DNA of 64,000 nt from Thermincola carboxydiphila (GTDB lineage Bacteria; Bacillota; Thermincolia; Thermincolales; UBA2595): NCBI GenBank assembly GCA_016841725.1, contig JAENYP010000002.1, positions 30,757-94,756 of the forward strand. Direction: 5' to 3'. Of this stretch, positions 1 to 9,216 are shown piece after piece; the first letter of the stretch is position 1; each line of letters starts with the position of its first letter. The position numbers and the translations under genes are program-made. The notes beneath the pieces are model-generated. The model was not told the DNA's origin. It saw nothing but the letters and a program-made list of their open reading frames with translations, and searched no databases.

Positions 1-160
1 CAGCCCGCAGCGGTTTGTGGATGGTTATCCCCAGTCCGGAAGCGCTTCTCGGTCTGTCCGGAGCCACCACATAAACATCCCCGAGCTGTTCCAGGGCTGT
101 TCTGAGTGAATTAATACCCGGGGCTTGTATGCCGTCATCATTACTAATAAGAATAAGCAT
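1..160 (-). CDS. surE: 5'/3'-nucleotidase SurE (5' part of the gene only)
   Basis: The gene runs off the left edge, so only the first 53 residues are seen. They begin MLILISNDDGIQAPGI, carrying the SurE metal-binding signature NDDG close to the N-terminus, then VYVVAPDRPRSASG and ITIHKP, which match the SurE nucleotide-binding strand. SurE hydrolyses nucleoside 5'- and 3'-monophosphates in the cytoplasm with a divalent metal. GGAGGG sits a few bases before the ATG. A terminator lies between this gene and the small gene upstream, so surE probably has its own promoter or depends on readthrough. Identity is secure; the C-terminal half cannot be assessed. Confidence 0.92.
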   Translation of the reverse strand, partial: MLILISNDDGIQAPGINSLRTALEQLGDVYVVAPDRPRSASGLGITIHKPLRA

Positions 161-177
161 AAGTCCCTCCCTATGAC

Positions 178-206
178 TAAAAAAGCAGGCCAGACCTGCT
201 TTATAT
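178..206 (-). terminator. Rho-independent terminator after the DUF4264 gene
   Basis: On the minus strand AAGCAGG, a short loop and CCTGCTT form a 7-bp stem followed by TTTTTT. The stem overlaps the stop codon of the DUF4264 gene. Confidence 0.75.
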
Positions 207-377
207 TTCGTATATATTGATTGTCATCGTTCCATCTTGATTCTTATTAAGCCCAAACATAACTTTTTTATGCTTCAAAGTCTTATTCAGATAATCAACA
301 ACCTTGTACATTTCTTTATAACTTTGAAAATGTTTGGAGGCAATAAGCTCCAGCCTGTCGCTTTCCTGCTCCGCCAT
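201..377 (-). CDS. Small DUF4264 (YpmA-like) protein, 58 aa
   Basis: A 58-residue reading frame starts MAEQESDRLELIASKHF and ends TMTINIYEI. The core, YKVVDYLNKTLKHKKVMFGL, resembles the Bacillus YpmA/DUF4264 family, which has a similar KIVDYLN...VMFGL core and a short C-terminal strand; this is judged by eye. GGAAGGGG lies about 12 bases before the ATG. Function of the family is unknown. It lies between folE and surE on the same strand and is closed by its own terminator. Confidence 0.72.
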   Translation of the reverse strand: MAEQESDRLELIASKHFQSYKEMYKVVDYLNKTLKHKKVMFGLNKNQDGTMTINIYEI

Positions 378-470
378 TATTAAATAATCCCCTTCCGAAA
401 ATACAGCCTGAAACTATTGTAATCAGTTTTGGCAAAGAAATCAAGTGGCCTGTATCCCAAAAATAGCAAA

Positions 471-512
471 ACACCGGCAATCCCTATGAACCAAAAGGGA
501 TGCCGGCATTTC
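471..512 (-). terminator. Hairpin terminator after folE
   Basis: CCGGC-A-ATCCCT pairs with AGGGATGCCGG (one bulged base). T-rich tracts flank both sides, so it may act in both directions. It lies just past the folE stop. Confidence 0.6.
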
Positions 513-517
513 TTTTT

Positions 518-1081
518 TTAGTTTTTCCTTATCAGTGAAAAAGCCTCCGCACGGGTAGCCTGATTGTTCTTAAATAAACCACGCACCGCGGAAGTAAGAG
601 TCATTGACCCGGGTTTTTTAACACCCCTCATTGTCATACACATGTGTTCTGCTTCAACAACTACCAGCACCCCAAGAGCATTAAGGGATTCCATAATCAT
701 ATCGGCAATAGTACATGTCAGCCTTTCCTGCAGTTGGGGCCTTTTGGCAATGGTCTCCACAGTACGGGCCAGTTTAGAAAGTCCGGTGATTTTTCCTTTT
801 CTGGGTATATAAGCCACATGTGCCTGTCCAAAAAACGGCAGCAAATGATGCTCACACATGGAATAAAAAGGGATATCTTTAATGAGCACCATCTCCTCAT
901 GGTCTTCAGTGAACATCACCTGCAGGTGCTTACGCGGGTCTTCATACATACCGCAAAATATCTCTTCATACATCCTGGCCACTCTTGAAGGGGTTGCCAC
1001 TAAACCTTCCCTTTCAGGATCTTCGCCGATAGCCTCAAGTATCATGCGAACTGCTGTTTCAATTTTTTCCTTATCAAACAT
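518..1081 (-). CDS. folE: GTP cyclohydrolase I (FolE type)
   Basis: 187 residues, the normal length for type I GTP cyclohydrolase, which converts GTP to 7,8-dihydroneopterin triphosphate, the first step of folate and, through QueD, of queuosine synthesis. Visible family motifs are [12 protein letters not shown], the zinc-binding [29 protein letters not shown] and the second zinc cysteine in [13 protein letters not shown]. It follows queE with a 13-base gap, so the two are almost certainly cotranscribed; that pairing suggests a role in 7-deazaguanine (queuosine) synthesis as well as folate. A hairpin terminator follows. Confidence 0.96.
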   Translation of the reverse strand: MFDKEKIETAVRMILEAIGEDPEREGLVATPSRVARMYEEIFCGMYEDPRKHLQVMFTEDHEEMVLIKDIPFYSMCEHHLLPFFGQAHVAYIPRKGKITGLSKLARTVETIAKRPQLQERLTCTIADMIMESLNALGVLVVVEAEHMCMTMRGVKKPGSMTLTSAVRGLFKNNQATRAEAFSLIRKN

Positions 1082-1094
1082 GTCTAAATCCTCC

Positions 1095-1838
1095 TTACAA
1101 CTGCCCCATAAATTTGTGCACCTGGGGTATTACTCTGACATCTGGAATGTACTGTAGCGCCTTTTCCTGCAATTCCATAAGTGCCGCAATGCTCATTGGC
1201 CTGACCGGCAATCCGTGATGGGGTGTTACCGGCTGTATAATAAGAGGTATATTGTGGTCAACCTCTTTTATCAAATTACACGTTCTAATAAGCGCTGACT
1301 CTCTTGTCTGTGAAGATACCACAACCTTTACAAAAATTTCTTTCTCTGCACCTTTTTTCAGGAACTCGGCATGCCTGTTCCATAAATCATCATAACCTGA
1401 AGTATCCGGTAATTTTATATCCATGCTTATTATGTCTATTACCGGCATAACTTTAGCCAAATCTTCCGCAAGAGTGCCATTGGTTTCCAGATAAATCCTG
1501 AATCCCCCAGCCTTCAAAATTGCACCCAGCCGGCTGATGAAGTCCGGATGCAGAAGGGGTTCCCCCCCGGTAAGGCTTACACTGTGCACTGTGGCAGCGG
1601 AAACAGTGCCAGTAATTATCCCGGCAACAGTATCTGTCTCTGCCGGGTTTGGTAAACTGGTAAAACTTCCACTGCCGGGACTGGTCTCTACGCGGAAATA
1701 TTGCCCGGAAACACAAGCTGTATCACAATAGCGGCAGCTCAGGTTACATCCGGAAAGCCGGATAAAGACCTGTCTGACACCCGTATAGGGTCCTTCACCC
1801 TGAATAGAAGTAAAAACCTCGACCAGATTTGCCGCCAC
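1095..1838 (-). CDS. queE: 7-carboxy-7-deazaguanine synthase QueE (radical SAM)
   Basis: 247 residues. The N-terminus [15 protein letters not shown] is the QueE signature and is followed by the radical SAM cluster CNLSCRYCD (CX3CX2C) near residue 30. [11 protein letters not shown] is the SAM-binding GGEP motif. QueE rearranges 6-carboxytetrahydropterin to 7-carboxy-7-deazaguanine, the precursor of preQ0 and queuosine. The start is GTG, chosen because AAGGAG lies 9 bases upstream. It leads the queE-folE operon; queC, queD and queF are not in this window. Confidence 0.94.
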   Translation of the reverse strand: MAANLVEVFTSIQGEGPYTGVRQVFIRLSGCNLSCRYCDTACVSGQYFRVETSPGSGSFTSLPNPAETDTVAGIITGTVSAATVHSVSLTGGEPLLHPDFISRLGAILKAGGFRIYLETNGTLAEDLAKVMPVIDIISMDIKLPDTSGYDDLWNRHAEFLKKGAEKEIFVKVVVSSQTRESALIRTCNLIKEVDHNIPLIIQPVTPHHGLPVRPMSIAALMELQEKALQYIPDVRVIPQVHKFMGQL

Positions 1839-1870
1839 CGATTATGCTCCTTATCTGCCATGATATATTT

Positions 1871-1887
1871 GAATTGTTATGCAATTC
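1871..1887. promoter_or_regulatory. Inverted repeat in the queE leader
   Basis: GAATTG-TTATG-CAATTC is a perfect 6-bp-arm palindrome 33-49 bases before the queE GTG. It could be an operator or a small hairpin. Nothing here resembles a preQ1 riboswitch. Confidence 0.3.
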
Positions 1888-2052
1888 TAAATTATATTCG
1901 AGATTTTCACTAAACCTCCTGCTAAATTTCGCGATTTTTTTAAATGTGTTTTTTGCAGCAGGATAATTAAGAATAAAATCGAATACTGCTATTAACTCAT
2001 TAATTTGTTGGTTTTCTCGCTAAGTTTAATGCTGTCTTTTGGTGTTTCCCGT

Positions 2053-2691
2053 CTAATTTTCCTTTAATTTGACAAGTTCAAGTTTCTGTAGTTCATTTAA
2101 AGAATTCTGTAGTGAAATAAAAGAGTGTTGCGCCTCAGAACTATTGAAGTCAATTCCTGCGTTGGATAATATCGAATAATGCTGTGCCACACTATCAAGC
2201 TGCTGTGCTGCTTCAGTAATTATCTGCAATTCCTCTGTTGTGATATGACCACCTTTATCAATACTCTCCGAAAGCGGTTTAAGTACTGCACTATATATAT
2301 GGTTCAGTACTATCCTGGTTTGAACGGTGATATCAAGCATAGGCTGGCTGATGATTTCTTTACGCATCTCTGCCGAGATGTTTTCCAACTGGGTAAACCG
2401 TTTCAATTCGTATTCTTCAGGAAATACAGCTGCTTCCAGAGCGCCCATAACAATCCCGAGGTATTTGGGGTTATCGGGGTTTACAATATATTTGTTTAAG
2501 GCTCCACGAATTATGGAAATCCTGGTATAGTCTTCAGCATAAGCGCTTTGCAGACTTTTCCGGGCATCATTTCTGAGAAATTCACTGTCATCAGCCACAG
2601 ATTTATCTCCCGTGCCGCAGCCGGGCAGCAAAATGATTAATAAGGCAAAAACAAATGATATGGCAGTGACTCTGCTGCTTTTTTCCAACAT
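2053..2691 (-). CDS. Putative secreted lipoprotein, function unknown
   Basis: 212 residues. An N-terminal signal segment with hydrophobic core FVFALLIILL ends in the lipobox LPGC, so the mature protein should be lipid-anchored outside the membrane at Cys25. The rest is soluble and largely helical, rich in Glu, Gln and Leu (for example LQNSLNELQKLELVKLKEN at the C-terminus). I recognise no family. AAGGGGG precedes the ATG. It is divergent from the GGDEF gene, with only 84 bases between the starts, so the two may share a control region; a role linked to that signalling protein is a guess. Confidence 0.75.
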   Translation of the reverse strand: MLEKSSRVTAISFVFALLIILLPGCGTGDKSVADDSEFLRNDARKSLQSAYAEDYTRISIIRGALNKYIVNPDNPKYLGIVMGALEAAVFPEEYELKRFTQLENISAEMRKEIISQPMLDITVQTRIVLNHIYSAVLKPLSESIDKGGHITTEELQIITEAAQQLDSVAQHYSILSNAGIDFNSSEAQHSFISLQNSLNELQKLELVKLKEN

Positions 2692-2775
2692 TCACGCAAC
2701 CCCCTTTATTATACTTTTTCTCTAATTATTCGATTTTTCCTCTTTTAAGAATCTAACCGGTTAAGGCGGTGTCTT

Positions 2776-3855
2776 ATGGAAAACCTTAACAATGGCGCCA
2801 ACGAACTATTCATATGCAAAGCACGCTGGTTGACCATATTAGGTTTCCCGGTACTTTTGTGGCTTTATAGCGGCAGGGTTTCGCCCGAGCTTCTTTTCGT
2901 TTCAGTTATTTTTATTATTTATAATTACTTTTTAAGTTCTTACCAGAAAAAATTTTCCCTGAGCCGTTATTCGCTCTTTCTGTCCATAATAGACTCACTT
3001 TACCTGATTTATATCTTTACCCTGACATTTAATGAATCGGGAGGACTGCCACAGGTCTTCTATTTTCTTATCCTGGTTATGGGCATCAGGCACGGCATGT
3101 CCAAATACCCACTGATTGTGTTGATTAACATACTGCTTTATCTCTGCACCTCTGTGGTGGGTTCTGTTTACCGGAAAATTACTTTAAGCCCGGAGTTACT
3201 ATTAATTCAGATAATTTTTATTGCAGCCTTTGGGATTTTGAGTTCATTCATCTTCAAGCGAACTTACCAGCAGCATTTGGAAAAAGAAGCATTAATAACA
3301 GAGCTGCAGTCGGCCTACCAGCAGTTGTGCATCTATAACGCTCAAGTGGAGGAACTGGCCAATACAGACCCGCTTACAGGTTTATATAACTACCGTTTTT
3401 TTACCCAGCGCCTGGACAGGGAAATTGACCTTTCTAAGAGGTTTAACAGGCCTTTATCACTTATTATAATTGATATTGACCATTTTAAGGATTTCAATGA
3501 TACATATGGACACCCATCAGGAGATATTGCCCTGAAAGAGGTAACTCTGATTTTCAAAAACAATATCCGGGATAAAGATGTACTATGCCGTTACGGTGGC
3601 GAGGAGTTTCTTATCCTTCTTCCCTCAACCGGGATTGAGGAGGCATACACATGTGCAGAACGAATCAGGATTTCAGTGGAACAGCATTGTATAAATATGC
3701 CCGATACGTCTGACTCTGTCAGTATTACAATCAGTGGAGGGGTCGCCTGTTACCCCATTGATGCCAACAATGGCGAACAACTTCTCCGGATTGCCGATGA
3801 AGTCCTGTATACTGCCAAGCATAAAGGACGCAATAAGATACACCGACGGAGATGA
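2776..3855 (+). CDS. Membrane-bound diguanylate cyclase (GGDEF domain)
   Basis: 359 residues. The first ~170 contain about five or six hydrophobic segments (WLTILGFPVLLWLYSG, LLFVSVIFIIYNYFL, LLLIQIIFIAAFGIL), a membrane sensor of unrecognised type. A coiled linker leads to a GGDEF domain starting at DPLTGLYNYR. The active-site motif is GGEEF (about residues 274-278), and RDKD five residues earlier is an intact RxxD inhibitory I-site, so the protein should make c-di-GMP and be feedback-inhibited by it. No EAL domain is present. A long palindromic hairpin lies directly downstream. Confidence 0.9.
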   Translation: MENLNNGANELFICKARWLTILGFPVLLWLYSGRVSPELLFVSVIFIIYNYFLSSYQKKFSLSRYSLFLSIIDSLYLIYIFTLTFNESGGLPQVFYFLILVMGIRHGMSKYPLIVLINILLYLCTSVVGSVYRKITLSPELLLIQIIFIAAFGILSSFIFKRTYQQHLEKEALITELQSAYQQLCIYNAQVEELANTDPLTGLYNYRFFTQRLDREIDLSKRFNRPLSLIIIDIDHFKDFNDTYGHPSGDIALKEVTLIFKNNIRDKDVLCRYGGEEFLILLPSTGIEEAYTCAERIRISVEQHCINMPDTSDSVSITISGGVACYPIDANNGEQLLRIADEVLYTAKHKGRNKIHRRR

Positions 3856-3894
3856 TTTTTTCATCTTAAAGAAAAAAGGTGCCTGTTTTTAAAG

Positions 3895-3945
3895 AAAAAA
3901 GGTTACCTGTCACCTGGAAAACCAGTGTGACAGGTAACCTTTTTT
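3895..3945. repeat. 51-base perfect hairpin, probable bidirectional terminator
   Basis: A 19-bp arm AAAAAAGGTTACCTGTCAC plus CTGG pairs through an AAAA loop with CCAG-T-GTGACAGG and so on, giving a 23-bp stem with one bulge. A-run and T-run ends let it terminate both the GGDEF gene (+) and the convergent TPR gene (-). Similar ACCTGTCA arms recur in the terminator at 47731-47786. Confidence 0.75.
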
Positions 3946-3995
3946 CCTGGGGTTGGAATTGTCTAAGGCCATTTGATGCCACATATAATATCAAC

Positions 3996-5201
3996 TTATT
4001 GCAGGCCGAGAGACCTATTAAAACAGTAAACCGCATCGTCATATTTTCCAATCTGCTCCATTAATGAAGCCTTGTAGCCCCATGCCTCACGATTATCCGG
4101 GTCATATTTTATAATCCGGTCATAACATGCTTGAGCTTCCTGATATCTGTTGAGTTTAATCATACATCCGCCCTTGTTTAAACTCAGCATGCTGTTTTTG
4201 GGGTCGATTTTCAGGCCTGCATTATATACTGTCAGAGCCTCCAGGTGCCTTCCCATAGCCTCAAGACACAGGGCTTTATTGTTAATTAGGGTAATGTCAT
4301 TGGAGTATTTTCCCAAAGCCATATCAAAACACTTTATGGCTTCTGCATGCCTTCCCGCCTGACAGAGACAGGTGCCCTTGTTGCTCAGCAGTGTCAGGTC
4401 ATTGGGGCTCCATTCAAGGGCTAAGTCGTAACATAGCAATGATTTTTCATGATTCCCCAACTGGGCCAGGGAAAATCCCTTGTTATTCAGGAGTTCAACA
4501 TTAATCAGCTTAAGCTCCTCTGCTTTTTCATAGCACTTTAGCGCCCTCTCATGCTCGCCCAGGTTGCTAAAACATAATCCCATATTTACGTATACTGCCG
4601 GATTACCGGATTGAATTTCGGCAGCTCTTTTAAAGCGTTCCAGAGCCTCCACGTATTCGCCGTCAGAACAGAGGCAAAGACCATATTGGAGCAGAGCTTC
4701 CGGATTTTCGGGGTCAAAATCCAGCGCCTGCCGGAAACAGGATTTGGCTTCTTTGCTCAAAGCGTTCTGGTAATAGTACTTGCCTTTGGCGATCATGGCT
4801 TCAACTGAGTTGGGCCGGTCTAACAATTGGTGGTTAATTGCAGATGGATCAATAACGTCAGGGACGTCTTTCACTTCCCTTGTCTCCACCCAGAAAACCG
4901 GGGCCTCATTGATGCCTGAATCAGCAGCTTTGCGAAATGATTCTCCGGCTTCCTTCACCAGGCCTTTCCTGTACTGTAGATGAGCTATTCTGAAATACAA
5001 ATCCCCCCTATGAGAAGAGGTGTTGACAGCTTTTTCGTAATAATGAAGCGCCTTGTCCTCCTGTTTTGTTATCTCATAGAACCACCCGGTCAGTGAATAA
5101 ACACTGTTGACGGTAAACAACTGCCTTAACAGCCTTTTCAGAGAATCAAATGCCTGCTTAACATTAGAAACCCTTTGATACCGAAAAACCATATTACTCA
5201 T
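3996..5201 (-). CDS. TPR-repeat protein
   Basis: 401 residues made almost wholly of 34-residue tetratricopeptide repeats from about residue 35 to the end; recurring patterns such as ALLQYGLCLCSDGEYVEAL, NMGLCFSNLGEHERALKCY and NKGTCLCQAGRHAEAIKCF give about ten units. TPR arrays bind other proteins, so this is probably a cytoplasmic scaffold or assembly factor; no signal peptide or catalytic domain is visible. AAGGAGAGGG precedes the ATG. It is a single-gene unit, convergent with the GGDEF gene, and many repeats carry an unusual number of cysteines (GLCLC, GTCLC). Confidence 0.85.
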   Translation of the reverse strand: MSNMVFRYQRVSNVKQAFDSLKRLLRQLFTVNSVYSLTGWFYEITKQEDKALHYYEKAVNTSSHRGDLYFRIAHLQYRKGLVKEAGESFRKAADSGINEAPVFWVETREVKDVPDVIDPSAINHQLLDRPNSVEAMIAKGKYYYQNALSKEAKSCFRQALDFDPENPEALLQYGLCLCSDGEYVEALERFKRAAEIQSGNPAVYVNMGLCFSNLGEHERALKCYEKAEELKLINVELLNNKGFSLAQLGNHEKSLLCYDLALEWSPNDLTLLSNKGTCLCQAGRHAEAIKCFDMALGKYSNDITLINNKALCLEAMGRHLEALTVYNAGLKIDPKNSMLSLNKGGCMIKLNRYQEAQACYDRIIKYDPDNREAWGYKASLMEQIGKYDDAVYCFNRSLGLQ

Positions 5202-5336
5202 TTTCAGCCCTCTCCTTTAGTTTATGTCTTTACCTGTTTCTCTCGTTTTTCATAATAAGGGTTTCAATTTGTTAAATTCCTTTCCCTGCTAGAAAGAGTA
5301 AGAATCGTACGTCAAATACCACCATAAAATGACAAC

Positions 5337-5375
5337 GAAAATCCCCGAAAAGATGCGAACATCTCCGGGGATTTC
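5337..5375 (-). terminator. Hairpin terminator after the CO dehydrogenase operon
   Basis: GAAATCCCCG pairs with CGGGGATTTC, and inside it AGATG-CGAA-CATCT forms a second stem. It lies 30 bases past the stop of the FAD oxidoreductase gene. Confidence 0.65.
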
Positions 5376-5405
5376 CTGATTAAGTTTATGCATTTTTCAG
5401 GCTGC

Positions 5406-6644
5406 TTAGTGATCCGGACCTGTAAGGGCAGTATAAGAAAAATGTCCTCCCAAAAGTTTATCCTTTTGTGTCGGCGATATGGTTTCATGTTTTACCAAAG
5501 ATGTTAAAACACCGGATTTTTCGGTTTTTCCCAACAAAATAAATCCTGCTAATTTTCTATTCCGGAAAACAAGTTTTTTATATGTCGAATTATTATCGGA
5601 AAGATAAAATGATTCATAATCAGGAAGTTCAGAATTGGCAATTCCCGCACAAACCAATGAGATGCCGCCTATATTAAGAGAATTCATATTGGTGCTGCCA
5701 CTATACCGAACTTTTCTTCCCGCCATATTCAGGGCAGCGCAGCGCCCCTGCTCAACAGCATGGGGCCACAGTGGGTTCCATACCGGCGCATTTCTGACAA
5801 CATCATACGCCTGGGCCACATCCCCTGCCGCGTATATTCCGGGGACGCTTGTCTCCATAAATTCATCAACCAGAAGCCCTTTTTCTACGGCAACCGCCGT
5901 TTCCCCGAAAACCTTGAGTTCCGGTTTCACACCGGCAGCAATCACAGCCATATCTGCCTCAAGGCTCGTGCCGTCAGACAGGGTAACACTGTTAAGCCTC
6001 CCCCCAGCATCACGGTTTACCTCACTAAAGGATTTCCCCAGGTAAAACCTGATCCCGGCTTCGGTCATCCTGTTCTGAATAATGCCGGCCGCCCTGCTGT
6101 CAAGAAAACCCGCCAGAATATGTGGTGCAATCCCCACCAGGCTAACACACATCCCCCGTTTATTCAAGGCCATTGCTGCAGTTACCGCCACCAGCCCATC
6201 CCCAAGTATAGTGACAGCTTTACTCTCTGTCATTTCAGCAATGATGCTGTCTGCATCTGCAATTGTTCTCAGGGTATATACTCCCAGCCCTTTTATTCCT
6301 TTAATATCCGGGAGTACCGGTGAGGCCCCGGATGCCACCAGAAGCCTGTCATAGGAAATAGCAGAAGCATCAGTTAAAGTAATATGCCTTTTCTCCGTAT
6401 CCAGTCCTACTGCCTCTGTTCCGGCTATAAACCGCACCCCCGAAGCCCTTAACTGCTCATCAGACCTGATGAATACCGCATCCCTGCTGATTTGTCCTGA
6501 AATATAATAAGTTACCAGGCAGCGGGAATAGGCGATATCTTTTTCCCTGGAAACTACAGTAATCACCGCATCAGGATCAAGACGAACCAGGGTCTCGGCA
6601 GCGCTTATCCCGGCTGCACTGGCTCCTATAATAACATAATGCAC
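5406..6644 (-). CDS. FAD/NAD(P)-dependent oxidoreductase of the CO dehydrogenase operon
   Basis: 412 residues from a GTG start at 6644, preferred over a longer frame because GGGGGTG lies just upstream and the long form would overlap cooS. The N-terminus VHYVIIGASAAGISAAETL is an FAD-binding Rossmann motif; VTILGDGLVAVTAAMAL is the NAD(P)-binding site; GIYAAGDVAQ is the second FAD motif. It belongs to the pyridine nucleotide-disulfide oxidoreductase superfamily. Related proteins sit beside cooS-cooF in many anaerobes and are thought to pass CO-derived electrons from CooF to NAD(P)+. It is the last gene of cooF-cooS-this gene. Confidence 0.88.
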   Translation of the reverse strand: MHYVIIGASAAGISAAETLVRLDPDAVITVVSREKDIAYSRCLVTYYISGQISRDAVFIRSDEQLRASGVRFIAGTEAVGLDTEKRHITLTDASAISYDRLLVASGASPVLPDIKGIKGLGVYTLRTIADADSIIAEMTESKAVTILGDGLVAVTAAMALNKRGMCVSLVGIAPHILAGFLDSRAAGIIQNRMTEAGIRFYLGKSFSEVNRDAGGRLNSVTLSDGTSLEADMAVIAAGVKPELKVFGETAVAVEKGLLVDEFMETSVPGIYAAGDVAQAYDVVRNAPVWNPLWPHAVEQGRCAALNMAGRKVRYSGSTNMNSLNIGGISLVCAGIANSELPDYESFYLSDNNSTYKKLVFRNRKLAGFILLGKTEKSGVLTSLVKHETISPTQKDKLLGGHFSYTALTGPDH

Positions 6645-6681
6645 GGTTTCACCCCCGTTAGATACCAAGTTCTGGATTACT

Positions 6682-8547
6682 TTAGAGTCCCAGCGCTGTC
6701 CTCTTCTTTTGGATATGCTGCAGTGCCAATCCTGCTGCTGCCACCGGGTCTGTTTCAACAGCAAAGACTGCCCCTACCACATCTTCAGCTCCCTGGGTCA
6801 GCAGCTGGACCACATTCGGGCTTCCCAGAACCGGAGGTACTGTCCCCAAGATGGTGTAAATTCCCGAACTGACCACATAAGCGCCAATGGAAACGGCTTT
6901 TTCAGACATCCATTCCGGAGCAGCCCCGGCCAGCGGCAAATCACTGATATCCACTCCAAGGGCATTGGCCATAGCGGCAGCCACAGTAAGAATTCGGCTG
7001 ATATCCACACACGACCCCATATGGAGTACAGGTGGGACTCCCAGGCTTTCACAAACCGCGCGCAGCCCGTCTCCGGCTTCCCGGGCAGCTTCAGGCAGGA
7101 GCAAACCCTGTTTGGCACAGGCAATCATGGCACACCCTGTCCCTACCACCAGGATATCGTTTTTAATCAGTTCCCTGACAAAAGTAATGTGACCATAGTC
7201 GTGTTTATATTTTGGATTATTACATCCTACAACTGCTGCTATCCCTTTAATGGCACCGGATTTAACGGCATCAAGAAGGGGATTCAGGGAACCTCCCAAT
7301 GCCTCAAGAATGGCCTCAACACTGAAGCCCGCCATGTATGCCATTTTTTCATCAGGAATGTTTACTTTTTCCGGCCTGCGGTTTTTAAAGTTTTCCACTG
7401 CTGTCAGCACAATTTTTTTGGCTGTTTCCATGGCCTTGTGTTCATCAAAGGGAATATGCTCAGCGCCGGGGAATTTTGCTTTGGGTGAAGTTGAAATAAT
7501 CCTGGTATGATAGCATCCGGCCACCTGGGTCAAGGCAGGCATGATACACTGGACATCAACTATCATTGCTTCCACAGCTCCAGTGATAATGGCCAGTTCC
7601 TGCTGCAGAAAATTCCCGGCAACCGGTACTCCATGGCGCATTAGAATTTCATTACCGGTGCAGCAGATGCCGCACACATTGATGCCTTTTGCTCCCAGCT
7701 TTGCAGCTTCAGCCAGGATCTGCTCATCACGGGCAGCATAAACAATCATGTCAGACAGGGTCGGCTCATGACCATGGAGGATTATATTAACATGGTCTTC
7801 TTTCAATACCCCAAGATTTGAAGACCCTCTGACAGGCTTGGGAACCCCGAAAAGGACATCGGAAATTTCAGTCGCAATATGGGAACCGCCCCACCCGTCA
7901 CCCAGGGAGGTCCTCAGCCCGTGTAAAACCAGGTTGATATAATCATTATCAACTCCAATATGGGTTCTGTGCAGGCATTCAACGATTTCCCTGTCAATAC
8001 CCCTGGGAAGGATGTCAAGTTTTTCCCAGAGCTGTCTCCTCTTTTCAGGAACACGGTTTATAAACTGAAGTTTCCCTTTCGTACTGCCAAACTCCTCAAG
8101 GATTGCTGTGGCAAGGTCAAGAGCAATTTCGTTATTTCCCCTTCCCGCAGCAGCAATCCCAAACTCATTGGCAAGCGCTTTCAGTTTGGCTTCATCCTTA
8201 ATGGTGTAATCTGCAGTATCACCCTTGGCAGCTGCATAGAGTGTATTAACAATGTCCCGGCCATGGTCCGAATGTGCTGCCGCCCCGGCAGCTATAGCCC
8301 GCAGGAGATTCCTGGCTACAATGGTATCGGCAGCTGCCCCGCAGACACCCTTTTCAGGACCGTCTCCAAAGGGATCAATCCGGCAGGGACCCATATTGCA
8401 GTTACGGCAGCAGATCCCCAACAACCCGAAACCGCACTGCGGCTGCTGTGCCTTAAGCCGGTCCCAGACTGTCTCTATTCCTTCCTGTTCAGCCTTGACC
8501 AGCATCTGTTGTGATGCCAGGTCAATGGTTATATCGTCAAACTTCAT
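6682..8547 (-). CDS. cooS: Anaerobic Ni-Fe carbon monoxide dehydrogenase, catalytic subunit
   Basis: 621 residues, typical for monofunctional Ni-CODH, which oxidises CO to CO2 in the cytoplasm. The N-terminal cysteines C38 and C46 fit the intersubunit D cluster and C47, C50, C55 and C69 the B cluster (CGFGLLGICCRNCNMGPC). All C-cluster ligand contexts are present: HGHEPTLSDM, VCGICCTGNE, VDVQCIMP, GCNNPKY, GTGCAMIACAKQG and HMGSCVDISR. It follows cooF with a TAATG stop/start overlap. No acetyl-CoA synthase genes are in the window, and no CooA-type site is visible upstream, so its metabolic use (energy, CO2 reduction or detoxification) is open. Confidence 0.97.
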   Translation of the reverse strand: MKFDDITIDLASQQMLVKAEQEGIETVWDRLKAQQPQCGFGLLGICCRNCNMGPCRIDPFGDGPEKGVCGAAADTIVARNLLRAIAAGAAAHSDHGRDIVNTLYAAAKGDTADYTIKDEAKLKALANEFGIAAAGRGNNEIALDLATAILEEFGSTKGKLQFINRVPEKRRQLWEKLDILPRGIDREIVECLHRTHIGVDNDYINLVLHGLRTSLGDGWGGSHIATEISDVLFGVPKPVRGSSNLGVLKEDHVNIILHGHEPTLSDMIVYAARDEQILAEAAKLGAKGINVCGICCTGNEILMRHGVPVAGNFLQQELAIITGAVEAMIVDVQCIMPALTQVAGCYHTRIISTSPKAKFPGAEHIPFDEHKAMETAKKIVLTAVENFKNRRPEKVNIPDEKMAYMAGFSVEAILEALGGSLNPLLDAVKSGAIKGIAAVVGCNNPKYKHDYGHITFVRELIKNDILVVGTGCAMIACAKQGLLLPEAAREAGDGLRAVCESLGVPPVLHMGSCVDISRILTVAAAMANALGVDISDLPLAGAAPEWMSEKAVSIGAYVVSSGIYTILGTVPPVLGSPNVVQLLTQGAEDVVGAVFAVETDPVAAAGLALQHIQKKRTALGL

Positions 8548-9047
8548 TACTTACCCTCCTCCGCAAACCTAAAATTTATCAGATATTGATTTCTTTTATC
8601 CCTACTGAAAGCATCTATTTCTATAAATTTTATCGCCTTTGTAGGACATGCCTGTACACATGCAGGGACATCCTCATTAACACAGCGGTCACATTTTATA
8701 ACAGTGTTTTCTTCCCTTTGCTGCGAAATTGCTCCAAAAGGACATACCATGACACACATCCAGCAGCCCACACACCTGTCAGGGTTTACTTGGACAGTCT
8801 GTGTCTCCGCATCCCTGAACATGGCGCCTGACATACAGGCATCGATACACCTGGCATCCTCACAGTGACGGCACTGCAGCGGAAAAGTTATTTTATCGCC
8901 CGTTTCTACACAAACCCGCTTTTTAGGTTTTTTCTTCTCAAATACTGAGCCAATAAGGCTTTTCGATTCTGAATGGACAACCGCACAGGCGAGTTCACAG
9001 GATTTACACCCCAAACACCTGCTGACATCAATCATGACCTGCTTCAT
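8547..9047 (-). CDS. cooF: CooF-type ferredoxin, electron acceptor of CO dehydrogenase
   Basis: About 166 residues from MKQVMIDVSRCLGC, the start favoured by the GGAGG run before it; an ATG 21 bases upstream is possible. Cysteine groups CLGCKSCELAC, CRHCEDARCIDAC, CVGCWMCVMVC with CPFGA, and CDRCVNEDVPACVQACP indicate four [4Fe-4S] clusters as in CooF/HycB-like polyferredoxins. CooF takes electrons from CooS and hands them to a hydrogenase or oxidoreductase; here the downstream FAD protein is the likely partner. First gene of the operon, coupled to cooS by TAATG. Confidence 0.94.
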   Translation of the reverse strand: MKQVMIDVSRCLGCKSCELACAVVHSESKSLIGSVFEKKKPKKRVCVETGDKITFPLQCRHCEDARCIDACMSGAMFRDAETQTVQVNPDRCVGCWMCVMVCPFGAISQQREENTVIKCDRCVNEDVPACVQACPTKAIKFIEIDAFSRDKRNQYLINFRFAEEGK

Positions 9048-9216
9048 TCCTCCACCCCCTTTCTGCAAAACGTCCCAGAAATATGTATATGTATTTTATG
9101 TTAATTTATATGTTATTTTCTGGTCTTACTCACTATTTTTCGCCATTTTTCAGAATTATCCTGCACAACATTATTATTAAACTGAAGCACCCGTCTACTT
9201 TCGCCTATTAATTAGG

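Noticed and set aside
1839..2052. preQ1 riboswitch upstream of queE
   Set aside because: No preQ1-I or preQ1-II consensus found; only a small palindrome and a possible seven-codon GTG leader frame behind AGCAGGAGG, too weak to call.
9069..9216. CooA- or RcoM-type CO-responsive operator before cooF
   Set aside because: No TGTCR-N-YGACA-like palindrome is present in the upstream region.
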